Shown one piece after another: positions 41,390 through 49,499 of a stretch of 64,000 nucleotides of DNA. The stretch's first letter is position 1. Every line of letters starts with the position of its first letter. Below the pieces are notes generated by a model, which did no database searches, was not told the DNA's origin, and worked only from the letters and a program-made list of their open reading frames with translations. The position numbers and the translations under genes are program-made. This DNA comes from Clostridiaceae bacterium (GTDB lineage: Bacteria > Bacillota > Clostridia > Oscillospirales > Butyricicoccaceae): assembly GCA_009911355.1 (NCBI GenBank), contig QXXE01000020.1, forward strand, positions 1-64,000, written 5' to 3'.

Positions 41390-42531
41390 AAAAGGTGTTG
41401 TGCATGGCCGATTCCTTCAAAGGCACGCTGTCCTCGGAGGAGGTCAACCGCATCCTTGCGGACACCGGGAAAAAGCATTTCCCGCAGACGGAATTCCAGT
41501 GCATCTGCATTGCGGACGGCGGCGAGGGCTGCGTCAACGGCTTTTTGCAGGCCGTCGGCGGGCAGCGGCTTACCGAGCGGGTGCAGGGGCCATGGGGCGG
41601 GCCGGTGGACGCAGCGTTTGCCCTGCTGCCGGACGGGAAGACCGCAGTGGTCGAAATGGCGGCCTGTGCGGGTCTCCCGCTGGCAGGGGAACGAAAAAAC
41701 CCGGAACAGACGACCACCTTCGGCGTAGGGCAGCTGATACAAGCCGCCGTCTCGCGCGGCGCGAGACAGGTTTTGCTGGGCCTGGGCGGTTCCTGCACCC
41801 ACGACGGGGGCTGCGGCATGGCGGCGGCGCTCGGCGTAGAATTCCTCGACGCGCAGGGCGGGCGGTTTATCCCAGCCGGGGAGACGCTCGGCAGGATTGC
41901 CCAGATCCGTATGGAGGGCAGCCTGCTGCGGCAGCACGGCGTGCGCGTGACGGCAATGTGCGACGTGGACAGCCCGGCGTGCGGGGAACACGGCGCAGCG
42001 CGGGTATTTGCGCCGCAGAAGGGCGCGGATGCAGCGATGGCCGAGCGGTTGGAGCAGGGCACGGAGCACCTTTGCGCGGTGATTGCACGCGAGCTGGGGC
42101 GCACGGTGCGGGACATTCCCGGTGCAGGCGCAGCAGGCGCGATGGGCGCTGGCGTGCTGGCCTTTGCGGACGGCCAGCTGCGTTCGGGGATTGACACGCT
42201 GCTGGATCTACTGGGCTTTGAGCATCTGCTCGAAGGGGCGGACCTGGTAATCACGGGCGAGGGCCGTCTGGACGGCCAGAGCGCGCAGGGAAAGGCGGTA
42301 AACGGGATTGCCCGCCGTGCAAAGCAGTCAGGCGTGCCGGTGCTTGTCCTGGCGGGCGGTGCGGGCTGCGGCGCGGAAGCCGTTTACAGTGCCGGTGTCA
42401 ACGCCGTCATGACCTGCTGCCGGGAGCCGGGGCCGCTCGGCACAGACACGGCGCGGCACCGGGCGGACGCTGCATTTGCGGCAGACAACCTGTTCCGCCT
42501 GCTCCGGCTGGGGCAGGCGCTAGGTTTCTAA
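41386..42531 (+). CDS. Glycerate kinase (GarK/GlxK family)
   Basis: The 381-aa enzyme phosphorylates D-glycerate, giving 2- or 3-phosphoglycerate for glycolysis. Family marks: ADSFKGTLSSEEV at the N terminus, IADGGEGCVNGFL, VEMAACAGLPL, LGLGGSCTHDGGCGMAAALG and VITGEGRLDGQSAQGK. Length is usual. It is the last gene of the sugar-acid operon and is followed by a strong terminator, so D-glycerate is a convincing end point of the pathway. Confidence 0.94.
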   Translation: MKKVLCMADSFKGTLSSEEVNRILADTGKKHFPQTEFQCICIADGGEGCVNGFLQAVGGQRLTERVQGPWGGPVDAAFALLPDGKTAVVEMAACAGLPLAGERKNPEQTTTFGVGQLIQAAVSRGARQVLLGLGGSCTHDGGCGMAAALGVEFLDAQGGRFIPAGETLGRIAQIRMEGSLLRQHGVRVTAMCDVDSPACGEHGAARVFAPQKGADAAMAERLEQGTEHLCAVIARELGRTVRDIPGAGAAGAMGAGVLAFADGQLRSGIDTLLDLLGFEHLLEGADLVITGEGRLDGQSAQGKAVNGIARRAKQSGVPVLVLAGGAGCGAEAVYSAGVNAVMTCCREPGPLGTDTARHRADAAFAADNLFRLLRLGQALGF

Positions 42532-42595
42532 AATCAATGTCTTCCCCCTTCCGTGGCTGTTCTGCACGAAAAGCCCATCTTTTAATCCGAGCGGG

Positions 42596-42626
42596 AAACC
42601 CGCCGCAGCTTTTGCGGCGGGTTTTG
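42596..42626 (+). terminator. Intrinsic terminator of the sugar-acid operon
   Basis: AAACCCGCCGCA / TGCGGCGGGTTT stem with short T-run. Confidence 0.9.
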
Positions 42627-42844
42627 CATTTGTGGGCTATTTCCCGCATCTTTCCAGCAGTAACAGAGGCGTATTTGCCGCGTAAACCGTCAAAAATAGA
42701 TGGAAATGAAATGGTTTTTCATTCTGCCGCCTGCCTGATTGGCCAAAAGCCCGGGCAATGCGGCGCTTACCACCATCGCGGAACCCCCCGTTCTTCCGCA
42801 GCATAAGCTGCATCGTGAAACCTGGATAATAAGGAGTATTTCAT

Positions 42845-43366
42845 ATGAGTCAGCAATTGTTCCGCAGTTTTGCGCCAGCACATCTTCTTTCCGTCCTGCG
42901 CAGGAGGCCGCAGGCGGCGGCAAATCTTACAGGCAGTGAAAGCTGCCCCGGCCTGTCCGGTACGGTCTGGTTTTACCAAACCGGCGCAGGCGTAATCGTC
43001 TATGCTGTGGTCAGCGGCCTGCCCCATTCCGGGCTGCCTTGTCAGGACCGGGTTTTTGGGTTCCATATCCACGAGGGGTCCAGCTGTACCGGCAATCCGG
43101 ACGATCCGTTTGCAGGCACGATGTCCCACTACAACCCCAACAGCTGTGCGCATCCGTATCATGCCGGGGACCTGCCGCCGCTGTTCGGCAACGACGGGGC
43201 TGCCCTTTCGCTGTTCCTGACCAACCGTTTTTCCATCAGCGAGGTAATCGGCAGGACAGCCGTGATCCATGACCACCCGGACGATTTTACGGCCCAGCCG
43301 TCCGGGAATTCGGGGACGAAGATCGGCTGCGGCGTAATCCGGCGGCTGGCAGTCCCCCGCCAGTAA
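42845..43366 (+). CDS. Cu/Zn superoxide dismutase-like protein
   Basis: The 173-aa protein keeps the SOD metal ligands: HIH in FGFHIHEGSSC, the bridging His in SHYNP, HPYHAGDLPPLFGNDGAA, and the last copper His in VIHDHPDDF; the paired Cys (SSC ... GCG) are also present. The guiding Arg before the end (GNAGSR in classic enzymes) is Lys here (GNSGTKIGCGVI), which would lower activity. There is no signal peptide, so it is cytoplasmic, unusual for this family. AAGGAG precedes the ATG. An oxygen-defence or copper-binding role is possible. Confidence 0.85.
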   Translation: MSQQLFRSFAPAHLLSVLRRRPQAAANLTGSESCPGLSGTVWFYQTGAGVIVYAVVSGLPHSGLPCQDRVFGFHIHEGSSCTGNPDDPFAGTMSHYNPNSCAHPYHAGDLPPLFGNDGAALSLFLTNRFSISEVIGRTAVIHDHPDDFTAQPSGNSGTKIGCGVIRRLAVPRQ

Positions 43367-43540
43367 TGCGTTTTTCGGCTGCCTGTGCAGCGCGGTACCG
43401 TCAGCCGGACGGGTTTGTTTTTTGACAGCGCCGCGTTATGGCATTTTGAGCCGCCCTGGCTGCTGTCAGCCCGTCCTTTGGCTTCCTGATCCTGGCGGAA
43501 ATCCCAAAAGAAACACATATGTTACACGCAAAATGACCAT

Positions 43541-43700
43541 TTACAGAGACAATCTTCCGTGTTATAATAAGTGGCGGGCAACCCGGTTGGATGACAGCGA
43601 AAAACCGGGTTTTCTGAACAAGAAATATGGATGCCTGCCGGCTGTGCGGCCCGCCTCGTACTGGGTTGAGGCAAGGCGCATCCCCAAACGGCGGCAGGTT
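43541..43700 (+). promoter_or_regulatory. Promoter and structured leader of the sulfite-reductase-like gene
   Basis: TTACAG (43541) and TATAAT (43563), 16-bp spacer. The leader holds a terminator-like hairpin AACCCGGTT/AACCGGGTT plus T-run (43580-43612). A second folded block follows (43634-43697): CCTGCCG/CGGCAGG closing stem, GCCTC/GAGGC inner hairpin and a possible TGGG/CCCA loop contact. No known riboswitch class matched. The remaining 170 bases before it show nothing. Confidence 0.45.
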
Positions 43701-43726
43701 AGAAAAAAAAGGAGGTTTCCCGGCGT

Positions 43727-44641
43727 ATGGCATTGACAAAACAGGAGATCCAGCGCGTAAAGCTGGAGGGTTTCCTTTGGAACCGCGACACCGAACGCTT
43801 CAACTGCCGCATCATCACGGAAAACGGCACGCTGACCGGCGAACAGATGCAGCTGGCGGGGCGCATTGCCGCCCGTTACGGCAGTATCTGTACCTTTACG
43901 ACCCGTATGACGGTAGAGATTGTAGGGGTCCCCTACGAGGATGTTGAGAAGGTCAAGGCCGAGCTTGCCGAAGCGGGTTTGACGACCGGCGGCACCGGCG
44001 CGCGCGTCCGACCTGTGACGGCCTGCAAGGGCACAACCTGCGTATTCGGCTTTTATGACACCCAGGCAGTCGGCAAAAAGATCCACGACCGGTTTTACGC
44101 GGGGATGGGCAACGTCAGGCTGCCGCACAAGTTTAAGATTGCCGTAGGCGGCTGCCCGAACAACTGCATCAAGCCTGACCTCAACGATTTCGGCATCGTG
44201 GGCCAGCGCCCGCCGATGTTCGACCCCGAACTCTGCCGGGGCTGCAAGGTCTGCCAGATCGAGAAGAACTGCCGCATGTCCTGCTGCACCCTCAAGGACG
44301 GCAAGATGGCGCGCGACGCCGAAACCTGCAACAACTGCGGCTACTGCATCGGGAAATGCCCCTTCCAGGCGGTCACGCCGTCGGATGTGCGCTTCAAATG
44401 CTATATTGGCGGGCGCTGGGGCCGCATTACCCGGCACGGCACGGCGCTGCCGGGGCTTTACACCGAAGAGGAGGTCCTGGACCTGATTGAGAAGTCCATC
44501 CTGCTCTTCCGCGACAAGGGCCGGAAAGGCGAACGCTTCGCCGCCATGATCGACCGCATCGGTGAGGACGCTGCGGTTGAGGAGCTGCTTCATGGCAGCT
44601 TGATGGAGCGCCGCGAGGAAATTCTGGCAAAGGAAATTTAA
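43727..44641 (+). CDS. Siroheme/4Fe-4S sulfite (nitrite) reductase-like protein
   Basis: The 304-aa protein has a ferredoxin-like half (RFNCRIITENGTLT ... GSICTFTTRMTVEIV), then the cluster region TACKGTTC and VGGCPNNCIKPD. A ferredoxin insert with two 4Fe-4S motifs follows (CRGCKVCQIEKNC, CNNCGYCIGKCPF), and the end is YIGGRWGR. The layout resembles AsrC/dissimilatory sulfite reductase-type enzymes. The first cluster motif is CX4C rather than the usual CX5C, so siroheme binding is not certain. No partner subunits lie nearby. GGAGG precedes the ATG. Confidence 0.82.
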   Translation: MALTKQEIQRVKLEGFLWNRDTERFNCRIITENGTLTGEQMQLAGRIAARYGSICTFTTRMTVEIVGVPYEDVEKVKAELAEAGLTTGGTGARVRPVTACKGTTCVFGFYDTQAVGKKIHDRFYAGMGNVRLPHKFKIAVGGCPNNCIKPDLNDFGIVGQRPPMFDPELCRGCKVCQIEKNCRMSCCTLKDGKMARDAETCNNCGYCIGKCPFQAVTPSDVRFKCYIGGRWGRITRHGTALPGLYTEEEVLDLIEKSILLFRDKGRKGERFAAMIDRIGEDAAVEELLHGSLMERREEILAKEI

Positions 44642-44730
44642 GGGCCGCAGACATGGGCTGCCACGAATTGTAAACGGTCTGTTAAAAATCCAAAAAATTC
44701 GCATATTTTCAAAAAAAAGAAAAAAAGGGC

Positions 44731-44759
44731 TTGCCAAATGTCACAAAATGCGATATTAT
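44731..44759 (+). promoter_or_regulatory. Sigma-A promoter of the recombinase-derived gene
   Basis: TTGCCA (44731) and TATTAT (44754), 17-bp spacer, about 110 bases before the start codon. Confidence 0.7.
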
Positions 44760-44871
44760 TGATGGGTATTAAGCCATGTAATTATGACAGGCGGGATACC
44801 CGGCATGCCCGAGGAAGGTTTTAGGTTTGCAGCGCTCAGGCTGCGTTCAGGAAAGTTGAGGAAATATCGGT

Positions 44872-45300
44872 ATGTTATCGGTAAAAAAAGAGTACGGAAG
44901 AACGGAGATTGAAAAACTTCTGGAAAAGCATACCCGGAAGCTCGGGATCCCGGCTGAGGAATTGGCGCGCAAGGTGCAGGGGGACCTCTCCCTGCAGGAA
45001 CTGCTGTGCAGCCTTGTGGAGGACGCCATTACGACGGCCAGGGAGCAGGAAAGCGCGGAGCTGCGCCGCCGCCAGCGCGAGGGCATGACCCGTGCGCAGG
45101 AGCAGGGCGTCACGCTGGGAAGGCCCAGCAAGCGTTCGGACAAGCGGTTTGAAAAGATCCGCGGCATGTACGAGCGCCGGGAAATTTCCGCAGAGGAGGC
45201 CGCCAAGCGCCTGCATGTTTCCATCAGCACGTTTTACCGCTGGCTGCGCCAGAGCCGCAAGGCCGACCAATCGCCGGAAGCGCCCGGCGGGCAGGGGTAA
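44872..45300 (+). CDS. DNA-binding protein resembling the C-terminal part of a serine recombinase
   Basis: The 142-aa protein starts with a helical region (residues 1-65). It then has ELRRRQREGMTRAQEQGVTL and GRPSKRSDKRFEKIRGMYER, closely like the linker after the long E helix of invertases and resolvases. A recombinase-type helix-turn-helix follows (ISAEEAAKRLHVSISTFYRW). The catalytic Ser domain is absent, and the N terminus is not a broken copy of it. It looks like a domesticated DNA-binding protein. Strong promoter and terminator make it a single-gene unit. Confidence 0.75.
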   Translation: MLSVKKEYGRTEIEKLLEKHTRKLGIPAEELARKVQGDLSLQELLCSLVEDAITTAREQESAELRRRQREGMTRAQEQGVTLGRPSKRSDKRFEKIRGMYERREISAEEAAKRLHVSISTFYRWLRQSRKADQSPEAPGGQG

Positions 45301-45320
45301 GGCATTTCAGCCGTAAACAG

Positions 45321-45364
45321 GGACCGTCCCGGCAGGGGTTTTGCCTGCTGGGACGGCCTTTTTT
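45321..45364 (+). terminator. Intrinsic terminator
   Basis: GGACCGTCCCGGCAGG pairs with CCTGCTGGGACGGCC (two mismatches) and is followed by TTTTTT. Confidence 0.9.
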
Positions 45365-45590
45365 GTGGGCTCCTGCGGCGGCTTTGCGGGACGCGCCCGA
45401 AAATTTCTGGCCGCAAATGAAAAAAATACTTTCCTTTCCTATTAAAATCTGATATGATACAGTGGAAGGGCTGGTTACTTTGCTGTCAGCTTTTGGGTCC
45501 CCCGGGAACGCTGCAAGGCGCTGCCCGGGCTTACGGGCGTCGCGCGGCGCTCTGGGCCTGCTATACAAATAAAAGGAGATGACCACTATC

Positions 45591-46973
45591 GTGAAGCCAA
45601 TGCACATTACCGAAACCGTGCTGCGGGACGCACAGCAGTCGCTGATTGCGACCCGTATGCCGATCGAGGATTTTCTGGGCGTGCTGGACGAGATGGACAA
45701 GTGCGGCTACCATTCGCTGGAATGCTGGGGCGGCGCGACCTTTGATTCCTGCCTGCGCTATCTCGAGGAGGACCCGTGGGAGCGGCTGCGCACCATCCGT
45801 GCCCACCTCAAGCACACCAAGCTGCAAATGCTGCTGCGCGGGCAGAATATCCTGGGCTACCGCCATTATTCCGACGATACCGTCCGGCGGTTTGTGACTG
45901 CTGCGGTTGAAAACGGCATGGATATCATCCGCATCTTTGACGCGCTGAACGACATGCGCAACATCAAGACTGCGGTTGACGCCTGCCTGAAAGCGGGCGG
46001 GCACGCGCAGGGCACAATCTGTTATACGCTCAGCCCCATCCACAACCTTGAGATGTACGTTCAGCTGGGCAAGGAAATTGAGTCGATGGGCTGCCAGTCG
46101 CTGTGCGTGAAGGACATGGCGGGCATTATGAGCCCGCAGGAGTGCTTTGACCTGGTTTCGGCGCTCAAGGGCGCGATCAAGCTCCCGATTTACGTCCATA
46201 CCCACGCGACGACCGGGCTGGGCTATATGACCTACCTGAAAGCAGCGGAAGCGGGCGCGGCAGGCATTGACTGCGCGACCTCGTGCATGTCCGGCGGCAC
46301 CAGCCAGCCGGCGACCGAGGCGATGGTATACGCGCTGAGCCAGATGGGCTTTGACTGCGGCGTCAATAATGACGAGCTGAAAAAGGTCAATGACTTTTTC
46401 GTGCCAATCCAGAAGAAATTTGCTGAAAACGGCACCTTTGACCCCTATGTCCTGTCGACAAAGGCGGACGCGCTGGTGTATCAGATCCCGGGCGGGATGC
46501 TGTCAAACCTTGTGGCGCAGCTGAAAGCGCAGCACGCGATTGACAAGCTGGATGAGGTGCTCGCGGAAACGCCGCGCGTGCGCGCCGACCTGGGCTACCC
46601 GCCGCTCGTCACCCCGATGAGCCAGATGGTGGGCGTGCAGGCGACAGTAAACGTGCTGCTTGGCGAGCGGTATAAGAATATCGGCAAGGAGGTCAAGGCG
46701 TATATCCACGGCGAGTACGGCAAGGCCCCGGGGCCGGTTGATCCGGCGCTGGAAGAGAAGGTGCTGGGTGGCCAGCCCAGGCTGACCGGGCGTTTCGCCG
46801 AGAGCATCGAGCCCGAGTTTGAGAAAGCAAAAGCCGAGCTAGGCGCGCGTGCGGAAAGCGATCTTGATGTGTTGAGTTATATTGCGTTCCCACAGCAGGC
46901 CGAGCATTATTTTGAGGTGCGCGAGCTCAAGCGCGCGCTGGTTGCGGAATACACCATCAAGGAGGTCAAATAA
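45591..46973 (+). CDS. oadA: Oxaloacetate decarboxylase-type carboxyltransferase alpha chain
   Basis: The 460-aa protein carries the biotin-dependent carboxyltransferase barrel: ITETVLRDAQQSLIATRM, the carbamylated-type Lys in CVKDMAGIMSP and the metal HxH in YVHTHATTGLG, followed by the PYC_OADA conserved domain. It lacks the C-terminal biotin domain, which is encoded separately. It moves carboxyl from oxaloacetate (or a similar acid) to biotin. GTG at 45591 is chosen: AAGGAG would overlap the ATG at 45579. First of four Na+-pump genes. Confidence 0.92.
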   Translation: MKPMHITETVLRDAQQSLIATRMPIEDFLGVLDEMDKCGYHSLECWGGATFDSCLRYLEEDPWERLRTIRAHLKHTKLQMLLRGQNILGYRHYSDDTVRRFVTAAVENGMDIIRIFDALNDMRNIKTAVDACLKAGGHAQGTICYTLSPIHNLEMYVQLGKEIESMGCQSLCVKDMAGIMSPQECFDLVSALKGAIKLPIYVHTHATTGLGYMTYLKAAEAGAAGIDCATSCMSGGTSQPATEAMVYALSQMGFDCGVNNDELKKVNDFFVPIQKKFAENGTFDPYVLSTKADALVYQIPGGMLSNLVAQLKAQHAIDKLDEVLAETPRVRADLGYPPLVTPMSQMVGVQATVNVLLGERYKNIGKEVKAYIHGEYGKAPGPVDPALEEKVLGGQPRLTGRFAESIEPEFEKAKAELGARAESDLDVLSYIAFPQQAEHYFEVRELKRALVAEYTIKEVK

Positions 46974-47309
46974 ATGGGCATTACCGAATTGAGTACGGTG
47001 GAATCGCTGTTAGTAGCGCTTTCCGGCATTGTGACGGTGTTTATGATGCTGGCGGTACTGTGCCTGATGATCCCGGTCATTTCAAAGGCAGTCGCGTCCA
47101 TTGAGGGCAAAAAAGCGGCCCCGGCGGCAGCTGCGCCCGTACCGGCGCCGGCAGCGCCTGCGGCACCTGCGGCGGGTGGGACCTACACCGGCGAGGTCGC
47201 GCTGATCGGCTGCGATGAGAAGACGGCGGCGATGGTCATGGCGATTGTCAGCTATGAGACGGGCATCCCGCTCGACCAGCTTATTTTCCACAAAATCAAG
47301 GCGCTGTAA
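46974..47309 (+). CDS. oadG: Decarboxylase gamma chain (OadG family)
   Basis: The 111-aa protein has one N-terminal membrane helix (SLLVALSGIVTVFMMLAVLC), an Ala/Pro linker and a short C-terminal domain (IVSYETGIPLDQLIFHKIKAL). Gamma chains hold the complex together and help biotin reach the membrane beta chain. It starts directly after the alpha-chain stop codon. Confidence 0.85.
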   Translation: MGITELSTVESLLVALSGIVTVFMMLAVLCLMIPVISKAVASIEGKKAAPAAAAPVPAPAAPAAPAAGGTYTGEVALIGCDEKTAAMVMAIVSYETGIPLDQLIFHKIKAL

Positions 47310-47329
47310 GCCAGGGGGGAATATCGGAA

Positions 47330-47719
47330 ATGAAATATGTAGTGACTGTAAACGGCAAGGAATTTGAGGTAGAGGTAGAAAAGGGCCAGGCGAAGGCGGC
47401 ATATACCGGCCCGGCGGCGGCTCCCGTGGCAGCAGCCCCGGCGGCAGCGCCCACAGCGGCGGCAGCACCGGCGGCAGCGCCCGCAGCAGCGGCGCCGGCG
47501 GGTGCCGGGGAAGCGCTCCCGAGCCCGATGCCCGGCACGATCCTCGACGTGCGCTGCTCGGCCGGGCAAGCGGCCAAGTCCGGCGATGTGCTGTTCATCC
47601 TCGAAGCGATGAAGATGGAAAATGAGATCTGCGCGCCGCGTGACTGTACGGTCACATCGGTCTGCGTCACGAAGGGCACGGCGGTCGAAACCGGCACGGC
47701 GCTTGCCACACTGGCATAA
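47330..47719 (+). CDS. Biotin carrier protein of the Na+-pumping decarboxylase
   Basis: The 129-aa protein has a short N-terminal strand region ([20 protein letters not shown]), a long Ala/Pro linker (residues about 30-60) and a biotinyl domain with the EAMKMENEI motif whose Lys carries biotin. It corresponds to the C-terminal domain of OadA in other bacteria or to GcdC/MmdC. The flexible linker lets biotin swing between the soluble carboxyltransferase and the membrane pump. Confidence 0.92.
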   Translation: MKYVVTVNGKEFEVEVEKGQAKAAYTGPAAAPVAAAPAAAPTAAAAPAAAPAAAAPAGAGEALPSPMPGTILDVRCSAGQAAKSGDVLFILEAMKMENEICAPRDCTVTSVCVTKGTAVETGTALATLA

Positions 47720-47733
47720 AGGGGGACAGGAAA

Positions 47734-48870
47734 ATGGAGTTCTCCTTTATTGAAGTTATCCGGCGTATCCTTGCAGAGTCCGGTTTTGCGGCATTTGCAA
47801 GCCAGCCGCGCAATCTGGTTATGATCCTGATTGCCTGCGTGCTGCTGTACATGGGCATTGGGAAGAAGTTTGAACCGCTGCTGCTGGTGCCGATCGCGTT
47901 CGGCATCCTGATGGCAAACTTCCCGCTGACCGGTATCCTGGACGAGGGTGGCCTGTTTAAGTATTTTTACTTTGGCGTAGAGCACGCGATCTATCCGTCG
48001 ATTATTTTCCTTGGCATTGGGGCGATGACCGACTTTGGGCCGCTGATTGCGCGCCCGAGCTCGCTGCTGCTGGGTGCGGCGGCGCAGTTCGGTATTTTCA
48101 CGGCGTTCCTGTTGGCGCTGGCGTTGGGATTCCCGTGCGCTGTAGCGGCAGCGATCGGGGTAATCGGCGGCGCGGACGGCCCGACTGCCATCCTGACGGC
48201 GTCCAAGCTTGCGCCCGCCTATCTGCCTGCGATTGCGATTGCGGCGTATTCTTATATGGCGCTCATCCCGATGATACAGCCGCCGCTGATGCGGCTGCTG
48301 ACCACGCCGAAGGAGCGGGAGATCAAGATGGAGCAGCTGCGGACGGTTTCCAAGGCGGAAAAGATTATTTTCCCGATTGCGGTTGCGATCTTTGTAATCC
48401 TGCTGATCCCGGACACCGCGCCGCTGATTGGTATGCTCATGCTGGGCAACCTGTTCCGTGAGTGCGGCGTGACCGAGCGCTTGTCCGACACGGCGCAGAA
48501 CGCGCTGTGCAACATCGTGACGATTTTCCTGGGGCTGTCTGTTGGGTGCAAGGCGGTTGCGGAAACCTTCTTGACCTGGGACACGATCAAGATTATTATC
48601 CTGGGCCTGCTGGCGTTCATGCTGTCGACGGCTGGCGGTCTGCTCTTGGGCAAGGTGATGTGCAAGCTGACGGGTGGCAAGATCAACCCGCTGATCGGGT
48701 CGGCTGGCGTATCTGCGGTGCCGATGGCGGCGCGTGTTTCCCAGTTGGAGGGGCAGAAAGCCAATCCGTCAAACTTCCTGCTGATGCACGCGATGGGCCC
48801 CAATGTGGCGGGCGTCATTGGTTCGGCGGTTGCTGCTGGATTTATGATCAAGGTTTTCGGCCTCGGCTGA
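47734..48870 (+). CDS. oadB: Na+-translocating decarboxylase beta chain
   Basis: The 378-aa membrane protein with about nine helices decarboxylates carboxybiotin and exports Na+. The family's hallmark [12 protein letters not shown] (with the coupling Asp) and the second conserved block [20 protein letters not shown] (20 residues) are present. The start has GGGGGACAGG-type site. With alpha, gamma and biotin subunits it completes a Na+ pump. The substrate could be oxaloacetate, methylmalonyl-CoA or glutaconyl-CoA; the alpha chain sequence favours oxaloacetate. Confidence 0.94.
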   Translation: MEFSFIEVIRRILAESGFAAFASQPRNLVMILIACVLLYMGIGKKFEPLLLVPIAFGILMANFPLTGILDEGGLFKYFYFGVEHAIYPSIIFLGIGAMTDFGPLIARPSSLLLGAAAQFGIFTAFLLALALGFPCAVAAAIGVIGGADGPTAILTASKLAPAYLPAIAIAAYSYMALIPMIQPPLMRLLTTPKEREIKMEQLRTVSKAEKIIFPIAVAIFVILLIPDTAPLIGMLMLGNLFRECGVTERLSDTAQNALCNIVTIFLGLSVGCKAVAETFLTWDTIKIIILGLLAFMLSTAGGLLLGKVMCKLTGGKINPLIGSAGVSAVPMAARVSQLEGQKANPSNFLLMHAMGPNVAGVIGSAVAAGFMIKVFGLG

Positions 48871-48878
48871 CAAGAATC

Positions 48879-48906
48879 AAAAGCTCCCCCTGCGGGAGCT
48901 TTTTTG
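48879..48906 (+). terminator. Intrinsic terminator of the decarboxylase operon
   Basis: AAAAGCTCCC / GGGAGCTTTT with TTTTTT tail, directly after oadB. Confidence 0.92.
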
Positions 48907-48921
48907 CACGCGGTTAGCGGG

Positions 48922-49062
48922 TTCGCCTCCGCAGCGGGCGCCAAAGGGCGCTGCCCTCTGGACTCCCGCGCCTCCGCGGCGAGCGGCAGGGCTCTGCCCT
49001 GCACCCGCGATTTTTTTGTAAAAAAATCGAGTAAAAACTTCATTCCGCCTGCGGGCGGGACG
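48922..49062. repeat. Dispersed GC-rich element with AT-rich insert
   Basis: Relative of the left-edge repeat, plus orientation. It holds two imperfect hairpins (CAAAGGGCGCTGCCCTCTGG; GCAGGGCTCTGCCCTGC) and then the AT-rich palindrome GCGATTTTTTTGTAAAAAAA followed by the GCCTGCGGGCGGGACGG end. The insert is the reverse complement of the one at 15090. Confidence 0.85.
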
Positions 49063-49144
49063 GAGAAATTTGCCCGTATCCCCTCCCCTATTCCGCTTCG
49101 CTGGATCATTAGTTGTTTCCTCCTGCCCGGCGCGCCCTGAGTAA

Positions 49145-49198
49145 AAATAGAACCCCGCCTGCGGCCGATCACAGCGGCTGCAGGCGGGGCTTCTATTT
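49145..49198. terminator. Terminator of the PTS operon
   Basis: Long stem AAATAGAACCCCGCCTGC / GCAGGCGGGGCTTCTATTT, able to work in both directions; lies beyond the HPr gene. Confidence 0.8.
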
Positions 49199-49219
49199 GC
49201 CTGAAATGTTTAATTGGTA

Positions 49220-49474
49220 TTACATCTCGTGAAAGATCCGATCCAGTTCCGCAATAGCAGCATCCTCGTCGGGGCCCTCACAGGTGACGGTAACGGTATC
49301 CCCGCACTTAATCGCCAACCCCATCATGCCAAAGATTTTTTTCATATCGGCGGTTTTACCGTCCTTGCACATGGTAATCTTGCTCTCAAAGCTTTTCGCC
49401 GCTTTATTGAATACCCCAGCAGGGCGCGCATGCAGCCCTTCCTTATCGCGGATAACAAGATCAATCGTTTTCAT
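49220..49474 (-). CDS. HPr-like phosphocarrier protein
   Basis: The 84-aa protein has the active-site His in KEGLHARPAGVF and the HPr fold throughout. Where HPr of Firmicutes has Ser46 (KSIMGVMSL), this protein reads KKIFGMMGL, with Lys in place of the regulatory Ser. It should carry phosphate from enzyme I to PTS permeases but could not be phosphorylated by HPr kinase for catabolite repression. It sits 25 bases after mtlA, and AAGGAG precedes the ATG, suggesting a dedicated phosphocarrier for this PTS. Confidence 0.92.
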   Translation of the reverse strand: MKTIDLVIRDKEGLHARPAGVFNKAAKSFESKITMCKDGKTADMKKIFGMMGLAIKCGDTVTVTCEGPDEDAAIAELDRIFHEM

Positions 49475-49499
49475 GGTGATTTCTCCTTAATTGATCATC

